From Alistipes sp. (lineage in GTDB: Bacteria; Bacteroidota; Bacteroidia; Bacteroidales; Rikenellaceae), in the NCBI GenBank assembly GCA_020026435.1, contig JAHHQK010000001.1:62001-126000 (forward strand): a DNA stretch of 64,000 nt, read 5' to 3'. A program made the translations under genes and the position numbers. The stretch's first letter is position 1; every line of letters begins with the position of its first letter. Below are positions 7,968 to 16,357 of the stretch, piece after piece. The notes under the pieces are model-generated. The model did not search any database and was not told the DNA's origin. It saw only the letters and a program-made list of their open reading frames with translations.

Positions 7968-9041
7968 ATGAAAAAGCACAATTTCAACGCGGGACCTTCC
8001 ATTTTACCGCAAGAGGTTACGGAGCGCGCAGCTCAAGCAGTACTCGATTTCAACGGCTCGGGTCTCTCTTTGCTCTCGATTTCCCATCGCACGAAGGATT
8101 TTGACAAAATCTTGGCCGATGCGGATGCACTTTTCCGTGAATTGTTGCACATCCCCGACAACTATCGTATTTTCTACGTCGGCGGAGGTGCCAGCACGCT
8201 TTTCTATGAGGTGGCAGCCAACTTCCTGGGCAAGAAGGCCGGATATGTCAACACCGGTGTCTGGTCCAAGAAGGCCATCAAGGAGGCTCAGCGTTACGGT
8301 GAGGTTCAGATTCTGGCCTCGTCCGAAGACAAGAACTTCACCTACATCCCCAAGGGATTCTCGATTCCCGCGGATCTGGATTACCTGCATATTACGTCGA
8401 ACAATACGATCTACGGTACGGAGTATCACGAGGATCTCGTATCGCCCGTGCCTTTGATCGCCGACATGTCGTCGAACATCCTCTCGCGCGAGATCGACGT
8501 CACGAAGTACGCCATGATCTATGGCGGTGCCCAGAAGAACCTGGCTCCCGCCGGCGTTTCGTTCGTCATCATCCGCGAGGATCTGCTCGACCGTCAGGTG
8601 CGTGACCTGCCGACGATGGTCAACTTCCGCACTCATGTCGAGAAGAACTCGATGTTCAATACTCCTCCCGTATTCCCGATCTATGTCCTGGGCGAGACGC
8701 TCAAGTGGCTCAAGTCGATCGGTGGTGTATCCGAGATCGAGCGCCGCAACAAGGAAAAGGCCGAATTGCTCTACGCCGAGATCGACCGCAACACGCTCTT
8801 CCGCGGTACGGTCGAGAAGGAGGACCGCTCGCTGATGAACATCTGCTTCGTGATGGCCGACGGCTACGAGGAACTGGCTCCCGAATTCCTGCAATTCGCC
8901 ACGGATCACGGCATGGTCGGCATCAAGGGGCACCGTCTGGTGGGCGGCTTCCGCGCATCGTGCTACAATGCGCTCCCGAAGGAGAGCGTCGAGGCTCTGG
9001 TGGCTTGCATGCAGGAGTTTGAAAAACTCCATACGAAATAA
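7968..9041 (+). CDS. serC: Phosphoserine aminotransferase
   Basis: 357 residues, class V aminotransferase fold. It converts 3-phosphohydroxypyruvate and glutamate to phosphoserine and 2-oxoglutarate (serine and possibly pyridoxine biosynthesis). The start HNFNAGPSILP is the SerC signature. The PLP-binding lysine is Lys190 in YGGAQKNLAPAG, and the C-terminus has HRLVGGFRASCYNA. It is followed by serA in the same orientation, a classical serine-pathway pair, and preceded by a consensus Bacteroidota promoter. Confidence 0.97.
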   Translation: MKKHNFNAGPSILPQEVTERAAQAVLDFNGSGLSLLSISHRTKDFDKILADADALFRELLHIPDNYRIFYVGGGASTLFYEVAANFLGKKAGYVNTGVWSKKAIKEAQRYGEVQILASSEDKNFTYIPKGFSIPADLDYLHITSNNTIYGTEYHEDLVSPVPLIADMSSNILSREIDVTKYAMIYGGAQKNLAPAGVSFVIIREDLLDRQVRDLPTMVNFRTHVEKNSMFNTPPVFPIYVLGETLKWLKSIGGVSEIERRNKEKAELLYAEIDRNTLFRGTVEKEDRSLMNICFVMADGYEELAPEFLQFATDHGMVGIKGHRLVGGFRASCYNALPKESVEALVACMQEFEKLHTK

Positions 9042-9175
9042 TCGTTTACCGGTTAATCGTCTAACGGAAAATTATGGCACTCTATGTCCGCCGCCCGTCG
9101 GCCTATGACCTGTTGACGGGAGAGATCCGGACATGGGATTATACGGAACAAGTTGAAACTACAATATTACAGAAA

Positions 9176-10099
9176 ATGAAAGTATTAGTTGCAACAGAGA
9201 AGCCTTTTGCAAAGGAGGCTGTCGAGGGTATTCGCAAAACCGTCGAAGGAGCAGGTTACGAACTCGCACTGCTCGAGAAATATACCGATAAAGCCGACCT
9301 GTTGGCCGCAGTGGCCGACGCCGAAGCATTGATCATCCGCAGCGACAAGATCACGGAGGAAGTCATCGCCGCCGCCAGGAACCTCAAGATCGTGGTTCGT
9401 GCCGGTGCGGGTTATGACAACGTGGATCTAGCCGCCGCCACGGAGCGCGGAATCGTCGTGATGAACACTCCGGGGCAGAACTCCAATGCCGTCGCCGAGT
9501 TGGCTATTGCCATGATGATCTTTATGTCGCGCAACCACTTCACTCCGGGCAAGGGACAGGAAATCAGCGGTAAGACGCTCGGAATCCTGGCTTACGGCAA
9601 CGTGGGCAAACTGGTCGGCCGCAAGGCTGCCGCCCTGGGCATGAAGGTGCTGGCCTGTGATCCTTTCATCAAGGACAAGGCCGTCTTCGAGGCCGACGGC
9701 GTAGAACCCGTCGAGACGGTCGAGGAGCTCTTCAAGCGTTCGCAGTATCTTTCGCTCCATATTCCCGCCACACCTCAGACCAAGGGCTCGATCAACTATG
9801 ATCTGATCATGTCGATGCCCAAGAACGCCGTCCTGGTCAACACCGCCCGCAAGGAGGTGATCGACGAGGAGGGTCTGATGAAGGCGCTCACGGAGCGAGA
9901 GGATCTGAAGTATGTGACCGACATCGCCGGAGCCATCCAGCCCGAATTGGAGGAGAAGTTTGGCAAACGTGTCTTTGCCACGGCCAAGAAGATGGGCGCC
10001 GAAACCAATGAGGCCAATGTCAACGCCGGTCTGGCCGCTGCCAGCCAGGTGGTGGGCTTCCTGAAGGACGGCATCACCCGTTTCCAGGTCAATAAGTAA
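9176..10099 (+). CDS. serA: D-3-phosphoglycerate dehydrogenase, short form with Lys in place of the usual His
   Basis: 307 residues. It oxidises 3-phosphoglycerate to 3-phosphohydroxypyruvate with NAD. The substrate-site arginine lies in VRAGAGYDNVDL, and the Rossmann fold is GILAYGNVGKLVGRKAAALG. There is no C-terminal ACT domain, so no serine feedback through ACT is expected. At the catalytic acid position, where most 2-hydroxyacid dehydrogenases have His in TPHxGA, this one has Lys272 (ATAKKMGAET), a known variant of short anaerobe/Bacteroides-type enzymes. An in-frame ATG at 9074 would add 34 residues; I prefer 9176 because MKVLVATEKPF matches the family start. Confidence 0.93.
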   Translation: MKVLVATEKPFAKEAVEGIRKTVEGAGYELALLEKYTDKADLLAAVADAEALIIRSDKITEEVIAAARNLKIVVRAGAGYDNVDLAAATERGIVVMNTPGQNSNAVAELAIAMMIFMSRNHFTPGKGQEISGKTLGILAYGNVGKLVGRKAAALGMKVLACDPFIKDKAVFEADGVEPVETVEELFKRSQYLSLHIPATPQTKGSINYDLIMSMPKNAVLVNTARKEVIDEEGLMKALTEREDLKYVTDIAGAIQPELEEKFGKRVFATAKKMGAETNEANVNAGLAAASQVVGFLKDGITRFQVNK

Positions 10100-10118
10100 A
10101 GACTTTACCTGAAAAGAC

Positions 10119-10164
10119 AACGGGGCGGGAGCGGTTCGGTTTCAAGACCTCTTCCGCCCTGTTT
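10119..10164 (+). terminator. Probable terminator after serA
   Basis: AACGGGGCGGGAG (10119-10131) pairs with CTTCCGCCCTGTTT (10151-10164) with one bulge and a 19-base loop. The T run is weak (GTTTATC), so termination may be partial. Confidence 0.5.
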
Positions 10165-10207
10165 ATCTAACTACCCTATCGAACCAACCACTTAACCGAT
10201 TAATCTT

Positions 10208-11452
10208 ATGGTAAGAATCAAACCTTTCCGCGGCATCCGTCCTCCGAAGGAGTATGCCCAGGAAGTCGCATCGCGCCCCTACGACGTCTTGAACTCGGAG
10301 GAGGCCAAGAAAGAAGCCACACAGCGTTCGCTGCTCCATATCATCAAACCCGAAATCGACTTCACGCCCATTGCCGACGAGCATTCGCAGGAGGTCTATG
10401 ACAAGGCCGTCGAGAACTTCCGCCGCTGGCGCAAGGAGGGATGGCTGCAGCAGGATGACGAGGAGTGCTACTACATCTACGCCCAGACGATGGACGGACG
10501 TACGCAGTACGGACTGACGATGTGCTGCCACTTTGAGGATTATCTCTCGGGAGCCATCAAGAAGCACGAGCTTACACGCCCCGACAAGGAAGAGGACCGC
10601 ATGATTCACGTGCGCAACCAGCAGGCCAACATCGAGCCGGTGTTCTTCGCCTATCCCGACAATGCCGAGATCGACTCCATCGTGGATAATATCGTCAAGA
10701 ACAACAAGCCCGAGTATGACTTCACGGCCGAGGACGGTTTCGGTCACCAGTTGTGGGTGATCCGCGACAAGAAGACCAACGACCGCATCACCGAGATCTT
10801 TGCCGGCATCCCCGCCCTGTATGTGGCCGACGGACACCACCGCACGGCTGCCGCCGCTCGTGTGGGTGCAGAGTGCAAGGCCAAGAACCCGAATCATACG
10901 GGCGAGGAGGAGTATTGCTACTTCCTGGCCGTGACCTTCCCCGCAGGTCAGCTGCGCATCATCGACTACAACCGCGTGCTGCGCGATCTGAACGGCCTGA
11001 CGCCCGAGCAGCTTCTCGAAAAACTTCGCGAGCATTTCGTCCTGGAGGACAAGGGCACGGAGGAATACCGTCCGACGGGTCTGCACAACTTCTCGATGTA
11101 CCTCGAGGGTCATTGGTGGAGCATGACCGCCAAGGAGGGTTCCTACGACGATAACGACCCGATCGGTGTGCTGGATGTCACGGTGCTTTCAAACCTGGTG
11201 CTGGACCGCATCTTCGACATCAAGGATCTGCGCACGTCGAAACGTATCGACTTCGTGGGCGGTATCCGCGGCCTGAGCGAGTTGAAACGCCGTGTCGACA
11301 GCGGAGAGATGAAGGTGGCCTTCGCCCTCTACCCCGTTTCGATGCAGCAGTTGATCAACATCGCCGACACGGGCAACATCATGCCTCCGAAGACCACATG
11401 GTTCGAGCCTAAACTGCGCTCGGGAGTCGTGATCCATTCGTTCGAGAAATAA
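10208..11452 (+). CDS. DUF1015 family protein
   Basis: 414 residues of the DUF1015 family, whose function is unsettled. It starts VRIKPFRGIRPP and contains the family strings VASRPYDVLNSEEA and YVADGHHRTAAAARV. Members often sit beside serA/serC, as here, so a link to serine metabolism is a reasonable inference, but no reaction can be read from the sequence. The ADGHHR motif resembles an active-site loop and is fully conserved here. A strong terminator follows at 11476-11512. Confidence 0.88.
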   Translation: MVRIKPFRGIRPPKEYAQEVASRPYDVLNSEEAKKEATQRSLLHIIKPEIDFTPIADEHSQEVYDKAVENFRRWRKEGWLQQDDEECYYIYAQTMDGRTQYGLTMCCHFEDYLSGAIKKHELTRPDKEEDRMIHVRNQQANIEPVFFAYPDNAEIDSIVDNIVKNNKPEYDFTAEDGFGHQLWVIRDKKTNDRITEIFAGIPALYVADGHHRTAAAARVGAECKAKNPNHTGEEEYCYFLAVTFPAGQLRIIDYNRVLRDLNGLTPEQLLEKLREHFVLEDKGTEEYRPTGLHNFSMYLEGHWWSMTAKEGSYDDNDPIGVLDVTVLSNLVLDRIFDIKDLRTSKRIDFVGGIRGLSELKRRVDSGEMKVAFALYPVSMQQLINIADTGNIMPPKTTWFEPKLRSGVVIHSFEK

Positions 11453-11475
11453 TCGCAGGGAAGATTGACAATCCC

Positions 11476-11512
11476 ACGCCGCGACCCGGGAAAGGTCGCG
11501 GCGTTTCTTTTT
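11476..11512 (+). terminator. Rho-independent terminator after DUF1015 gene
   Basis: ACGCCGCGACC (11476-11486) pairs perfectly with GGTCGCGGCGT (11494-11504), with a 7-base loop and then TTTCTTTTT. Confidence 0.93.
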
Positions 11513-11666
11513 CCGAATTTGTAAAAAATATAGAATAGTGTACTCGAAAAAATCGAATGGAGCAACTACCCCGACTGTCAGTGGCATAGATAAAATCGCT
11601 GGGCGTATTTCTTGCGGAGAATTTGTTTTTTATGGGGAAAAGGTTAGGATTCTACAAAATTTTTCT

Positions 11667-11674
11667 TATATTTG
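11667..11674 (+). promoter_or_regulatory. -7 element of the ferredoxin oxidoreductase operon
   Basis: TATATTTG is an exact -7 match 33 bases before the ferredoxin ATG. I see no good TTG at the expected -33 position, only TTAGG. Confidence 0.45.
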
Positions 11675-11707
11675 TTAGGCAAACACACTTTTAATCTATA
11701 CGGCATT

Positions 11708-11935
11708 ATGGCTAAAATCAAAGGAACTATTGTGGTCGACAAAGAGCGCTGCAAAGGATGCGGAGTCTGTGTGGCTTCCTGTCCGGTTGATGTGCTGGAA
11801 TTGTCGGCGGAGGTAAACAGCAAGGGGTATCCCGTGGCTCAGATGAAGAATCCCGATGCCTGCATCGGCTGTGCTTCCTGTGCCGTGATTTGTCCTGATA
11901 GCGTCATTACGGTTTATCGTCAAAAATTCGAGTAA
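11708..11935 (+). CDS. 2-oxoacid:ferredoxin oxidoreductase, ferredoxin-like delta subunit
   Basis: 75 residues with two 4Fe-4S motifs, CKGCGVCVASCP and CIGCASCAVICP, as in the KorD/VorD subunit. It carries electrons from the TPP-dependent oxidation of a 2-oxoacid to ferredoxin. The start at 11708 (MAKIKGTIVV) is chosen over an in-frame one at 11672. It is the first of four genes encoding the whole enzyme, followed 3 bases later by the alpha subunit. Confidence 0.93.
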   Translation: MAKIKGTIVVDKERCKGCGVCVASCPVDVLELSAEVNSKGYPVAQMKNPDACIGCASCAVICPDSVITVYRQKFE

Positions 11936-11938
11936 GCT

Positions 11939-13036
11939 ATGGCAGAGAAAGAGGTAAAATTAATGAAAGGCAACGAGGTGATCGCCCATGCTGCGATTCG
12001 CTACGGTTGCGACGGATATTTCGGCTACCCGATCACGCCACAGTCGGAGGTGATGGAAACGCTGATGGAACTCAAACCCTGGGAGACTACCGGAATGGTC
12101 GTTTTGCAGGCCGAGTCGGAGATCTCGTCAATCAATATGGTCTACGGAGGCGCTGGTGCAGGTAAACGGGTGATGACTTCGTCGTCGAGTCCCGGTATCT
12201 CGCTCATGGCCGAGGGTATCAGCTACCTGGCCGGTGCGGAGCTTCCGTGTCTGATCATCAACTGCCAGCGTGGCGGTCCGGGTCTGGGTACGATTCAGCC
12301 TTCGCAGGGCGACTACTTCCAGGCTTGCAAGGGCGGCGGTCACGGTGACTATCACCTGATCGTTTTGGCGCCCAACTCGGTGCAGGAGATGCACGATCAT
12401 GTGGCATTGGCCTTCGACCTGGCATTCAAATATCGTAACCCGGCCATGATCCTGGCCGACGGCGCCATCGGTCAGATGATGGAGAAGGTGGTGCTTGCAC
12501 CCCAGCGGCCGCGTATGACCGAGGAGGAGATCTGCGAGAAGTACGGTTCGTGGGCCGCTACGGGCAAGCCGGCATCGCGTCAGCGCAATGTCATCACGTC
12601 GCTTGAGTTGCAGTCCGAGAAGATGGAGATCATCAACAAAAGACTCCAGGAGAAATACCGCACGATGGAGGAGACCGAGGTCCGTTGCGAACAGATCGAA
12701 TGCGAGGATGCCGATTATGTGATCGTGGCCTTTGGTTCGTCGGCGCGTATCTGCTCGGCTACGGTCGAGATGGCTCGCGAGCAGGGTCTGAAAGTGGGTC
12801 TTCTGCGTCCCATCACCCTCTACCCCTTCCCCACCAAACAGATCGAGGCGTTGGCTCAGAGAGGTGTCAAGGGATTCCTGTCGGCCGAGCTCAATGCGGG
12901 TCAGATGGTCGAGGATGTCCGCCTGGCGGTCAACGGCAAGGCTCCCGTGGTGCATTACGGACGTCAGGGCGGTATGCTCTTCACGCCCGACGAGGTGCTC
13001 GAAGCGCTTAAAGATAAATTGATCAATAAAAAGTAA
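11939..13036 (+). CDS. 2-oxoacid:ferredoxin oxidoreductase alpha subunit
   Basis: 365 residues, matching the KorA/VorB alpha subunit: MKGNEVIAHAAIRYGCDGYFGYPITPQSE is read across the N-terminus, followed by SSPGISLMAEG and the C-terminal domain VIVAFGSSARIC. It carries the pyrimidine/substrate side of the 2-oxoacid oxidoreductase (typically 2-oxoglutarate or branched 2-oxoacids to acyl-CoA, CO2 and reduced ferredoxin). Separate delta, alpha, beta and gamma genes in this order are typical of KGOR/VOR rather than pyruvate enzymes, but sequence alone does not fix the substrate. Confidence 0.92.
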   Translation: MAEKEVKLMKGNEVIAHAAIRYGCDGYFGYPITPQSEVMETLMELKPWETTGMVVLQAESEISSINMVYGGAGAGKRVMTSSSSPGISLMAEGISYLAGAELPCLIINCQRGGPGLGTIQPSQGDYFQACKGGGHGDYHLIVLAPNSVQEMHDHVALAFDLAFKYRNPAMILADGAIGQMMEKVVLAPQRPRMTEEEICEKYGSWAATGKPASRQRNVITSLELQSEKMEIINKRLQEKYRTMEETEVRCEQIECEDADYVIVAFGSSARICSATVEMAREQGLKVGLLRPITLYPFPTKQIEALAQRGVKGFLSAELNAGQMVEDVRLAVNGKAPVVHYGRQGGMLFTPDEVLEALKDKLINKK

Positions 13037-13040
13037 GACT

Positions 13041-13802
13041 ATGGCTGAGGTTGAAATAAAGAAAGAGAATCTGGTTTATGCCAAACCGAGACTCATGCTG
13101 GATAACGTGATGCACTATTGCCCCGGATGCAGCCATGGTACGGTTCATAAACTTGTCGCCGAGGTAATCGACGAATTGGGTCTGGCCGAGAAGACGATCG
13201 GTGTGTCGCCGGTGGGTTGCTCGGTGTTTGCCTATAACTATATCGATATTGACTGGATGGAGGCGGCTCACGGTCGCGCATTGGCCATCGCATCGGCCGT
13301 GAAGCGTCTGATGCCCGAGAAGATGGTTTTCACGTATCAGGGTGACGGTGACCTCTCGGCCATCGGTACGGCCGAGTCGCTGCACGCGGCTGCTCGTGGC
13401 GAGAATGTGGTGACGATCTACATCAACAACGCCATCTACGGCATGACGGGCGGTCAGATGGCCCCCACTACCCTTTTGGGCATGAAGACCGCAACGACGC
13501 CCTATGGACGTGACCCGCGGTTGAACGGTTATCCCTATAAAATTTCCGAAATGATGGCCCACCTGGAGGGTGCGACCTATCTGACGCGACAGAGCGTCCA
13601 CACCCCGGCCAATGTGCGCAAGTGCAAGGCTGCGATCAAGAAGGCATTCCAGCGTTCGATGGAGGGCAAGGGCTTCTCGATGGTGGAGGTGGTTTCGACC
13701 TGCAACAGCGGCTGGAAACTTTCGCCCGTTGCCTCGAACAAATGGCTGGAGGAGAATATGTTGCCCTTCTACCCGCTGGGAGATATCAAAGAAGTAAAAT
13801 AA
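13041..13802 (+). CDS. 2-oxoacid:ferredoxin oxidoreductase beta subunit (TPP-binding)
   Basis: 253 residues. The thiamine-diphosphate motif is GDGDLSAIGTAE followed by INNAIYGMTGGQMAPTT. The N-terminal HYCPGCSHG supplies a cysteine pair typical of KorB/VorA. It works with the alpha subunit to decarboxylate the 2-oxoacid. It lies 4 bases after alpha and 12 before gamma. Confidence 0.93.
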   Translation: MAEVEIKKENLVYAKPRLMLDNVMHYCPGCSHGTVHKLVAEVIDELGLAEKTIGVSPVGCSVFAYNYIDIDWMEAAHGRALAIASAVKRLMPEKMVFTYQGDGDLSAIGTAESLHAAARGENVVTIYINNAIYGMTGGQMAPTTLLGMKTATTPYGRDPRLNGYPYKISEMMAHLEGATYLTRQSVHTPANVRKCKAAIKKAFQRSMEGKGFSMVEVVSTCNSGWKLSPVASNKWLEENMLPFYPLGDIKEVK

Positions 13803-13814
13803 GAGTGCGATACC

Positions 13815-14360
13815 ATGAAAGAGACATTGATTATTGCAGGATTCGGAGGACAGGGAGTCCTTTCGATGGGTAAGATTCTGGCTTACTCGGGAGTGATGCA
13901 GGATTTCGAGGTCACGTGGATGCCCTCTTACGGTCCTGAGATGCGTGGAGGTACGGCCAATGTGACGGTCATCCTCTCCGATAGAAAGATCTCCTCGCCC
14001 ATTGCCCATGAATTCGATACGGCGATCATTTTGAACCAGCAGTCCATGGAGAAATTCGAACCGCTGGTCAAACCCGGAGGCGTGTTGATCTACGACACCA
14101 ACGGCATCTCGCGTCATCCCGTGCGTAAGGATATTGAGGTTTATGCCATTGATGCCACAGCCGAGTGTGCCCGATTGGGACAGGCCAAATTGTTCAACAC
14201 AATGATCCTGGGCGGTTACCTCAAGGTGCGTCCGCTGGTCGAGATGGAGAACGTGATGATCGGCTTGAAGAAGTCGCTGCCCGAGCGTGCATGGAAGATG
14301 CTCCCCGCCAACGAGGAGGCCATCAAGCACGGAGGCAAGATTATCCACAAGGTGGAGTAA
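13815..14360 (+). CDS. 2-oxoacid:ferredoxin oxidoreductase gamma subunit
   Basis: 181 residues of the KorC/VorC gamma family. It starts with IIAGFGGQGVLSMGKILAYSG and contains WMPSYGPEMRGGTANV, the standard CoA-side subunit signature. It is the last gene of the four-subunit operon, closed by a strong terminator. Confidence 0.93.
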   Translation: MKETLIIAGFGGQGVLSMGKILAYSGVMQDFEVTWMPSYGPEMRGGTANVTVILSDRKISSPIAHEFDTAIILNQQSMEKFEPLVKPGGVLIYDTNGISRHPVRKDIEVYAIDATAECARLGQAKLFNTMILGGYLKVRPLVEMENVMIGLKKSLPERAWKMLPANEEAIKHGGKIIHKVE

Positions 14361-14380
14361 TTCCCCAAAATATTCCGTAA

Positions 14381-14417
14381 AAAGGGGGAAGGATCGCGTG
14401 GAGATCCTTCCCCCTTT
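14381..14417 (+). terminator. Terminator of the oxidoreductase operon
   Basis: AAAGGGGGAAGGAT (14381-14394) pairs with ATCCTTCCCCCTTT (14404-14417) perfectly over 14 bases with a 9-base loop. Confidence 0.9.
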
Positions 14418-14660
14418 GTGGTATCTGTTCGGATCATTCTTGCGGCTGCGGAGAATATAACCGCTACACTGTCCTCTTACCGATGAATGACACGCGGCGG
14501 GGTAACTCGAAATATGAGAAGGAAAAATCCGTAATCAGGTTCGTGATTCCTGGAGAATTTCTTATCTTTATGTTCACAAACCGATTTGATGGGCGATATG
14601 CCCCACCGGGATAACCCGCGGATATCGCCAAGCGTAATAATCACAAAAAAACAGACGAAT

Positions 14661-15887
14661 ATGATGTTCCGAACATTTATGATCTTGCTGCTTTGGGCTT
14701 TGGTCGGGTATACTTTCCGCGATGACGTTTCGCAGACGTTTCCCCGGCCGGATACCACCGAAGATTCGGCGGCGGATTTCAAGTATAATATCCTGGGACA
14801 TCCTGTTGTGGAGGCAAGGCTGGATACCGGACACGAATGTAGTCTGATCTTCGACACGGGAGGTGCCGGAATGCTTGTTCTGTCCGACAGTTCGGCTCTG
14901 GTGGGTGGTCTGATCGATCGGTTTGAGCCTAGAGAGGAGATGCGGTCGGGATGGAATTTCACACGGGGACTACCCTGCATGACCTTGGACCGCCCCGTCA
15001 CGATTGTCATCGGAGAAAGTCGGATCACCTATTCCGAGTGTCGGATTGTGGACAGTCGCTTGCTGAACTTCTCTTCGTCCGACGGAATCTGTTCCCTGCC
15101 ACATGATGATACCCGCACTTGGGAACTGGACTATGTGCGAAAACGCCTGGTCATATACGAACGGCCCGTTTTTTCGCTGCGCGGAATACCGATGCAGATG
15201 GATATCGTCAAGGGGCAGTTCGTTATGCGGGATTTCCCGTTCCGCTTCCGATGCGGCGATGGATATGTGGAGCCGCGGGAGGACCTGGTGCTGGATACCG
15301 GAAGCTCATATTCCCTTGTCTGGTTGTATGTGCGTCCCGATGGCGTGATGCAGCAGGCTCTGAGTGACAGACGGGTGCGGAAATATGAATGTCCGCCCAA
15401 GAACGGAATTCTCGCGACGGCCTATCTGTTGGACGAATGCGGACTGTTGAACCACAGGATGTGGATCGATCACCGTGAACTGCTGCGACAATGGCGTATG
15501 ACGGGCGAGCGGGAGATGATTGTGGCCGGCATGGATTTTCTGAAGTCGTTCAATCTGCGTTTCCATCCCGCACGCCGTTGGATCGAGCTTATCCCCATTG
15601 CCTACACGCCATTGATGGAGGATCTGAAACTCCAGATGGGAGACGAGGCCTCCGATTTCACCGCCTTCAAAAGCAAGGAGGGGCATGCCGTAGTCTATTT
15701 CGTGATGGAGGGTTCCAAGTGGTGGAAATACGGCCTTCAGGAGGGGGATGTGATCCTTGAGGCGGATGGCCGGCCGTTGTTCTCCCTGTCTCACATCCAC
15801 TTCGACGATGCCGTGGCGGGTGTGCAGCATTCGTTTAAGGTCGTTCGGGATCGGGATACGCTGATCCTCGGGGCTTTCCTCCGGTGA
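14661..15887 (+). CDS. Secreted retropepsin-like aspartyl protease with PDZ domain
   Basis: About 408 residues (ATG at 14661; a second ATG at 14664 is equally possible). A hydrophobic leader (MILLLWALVG) suggests export. Two aspartyl-protease half sites are visible, IFDTGGAG and VLDTGSSYS. This makes a single-chain two-lobed enzyme, as in pepsin-like folds, rather than a one-site retropepsin dimer. The C-terminus has a PDZ module (GLQEGDVILEADGRPL), a combination common in Bacteroidota 'aspartyl protease family' proteins of unknown substrate. A TATCTTTA -7-like box lies at 14563-14570. The gene stands alone. Confidence 0.8.
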   Translation: MMFRTFMILLLWALVGYTFRDDVSQTFPRPDTTEDSAADFKYNILGHPVVEARLDTGHECSLIFDTGGAGMLVLSDSSALVGGLIDRFEPREEMRSGWNFTRGLPCMTLDRPVTIVIGESRITYSECRIVDSRLLNFSSSDGICSLPHDDTRTWELDYVRKRLVIYERPVFSLRGIPMQMDIVKGQFVMRDFPFRFRCGDGYVEPREDLVLDTGSSYSLVWLYVRPDGVMQQALSDRRVRKYECPPKNGILATAYLLDECGLLNHRMWIDHRELLRQWRMTGEREMIVAGMDFLKSFNLRFHPARRWIELIPIAYTPLMEDLKLQMGDEASDFTAFKSKEGHAVVYFVMEGSKWWKYGLQEGDVILEADGRPLFSLSHIHFDDAVAGVQHSFKVVRDRDTLILGAFLR

Positions 15888-16294
15888 AAGTCTCGGGTAA
15901 TCTGATGAACGAAATGCAAAGATCCTGTTTTTTTGTTCAGTCTGCCGCTTTTGTTAGGGTACTCCGATCTGTCGGCTCGGATTTCCTATTCGACATTTTC
16001 TCCACGTCCCTCTGCCGATTCTCCAATGATGAGGTGGCGTTGAGCGAGACTCGTTTGTGCGGGGCGGAGAATACTCCAAAGGGAAAGATATGCCCGCAAT
16101 ATGGCGGTGTTGGAGAGGGATGAACATTGCAGCCTTCATGCCGAATATAGGGATTTTTTCTGGAACTCGAAATAATCCGGTATTTCTCGGCCTTGATGAA
16201 ACCGGATACAGGTATGGGACATTACATCGGTGAAAGACAAAAATCATGAACTTTTCACCTCTGTCTGCCGGGAATATCAACGCCATTACCATCG
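15888..16294. other. Gene-free interval
   Basis: About 400 bases between converging genes. The longest open frame here (112 codons, minus strand) has no recognisable features or codon pattern. I see no strong hairpins except the terminator at its right end. Confidence 0.5.
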
Positions 16295-16337
16295 AAAAAG
16301 CCGATGACTCTATATATGCAGAGTCATCGGCTTTTTT
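16295..16337 (-). terminator. Terminator downstream of pepD
   Basis: AAAAAGCCGATGACTCT (16295-16311) pairs perfectly with AGAGTCATCGGCTTTTT (16320-16336) with an 8-base loop. A and T runs on both sides make it bidirectional; pepD on the minus strand ends at 16358. Confidence 0.93.
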
Positions 16338-16357
16338 ATGGGGTTGTTATTGGCGAT

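Noticed and set aside
9074..9175. N-terminal extension of SerA from the ATG at 9074
   Set aside because: The 34 added residues match nothing in the family, and the internal start MKVLVATEKPF is the normal one.
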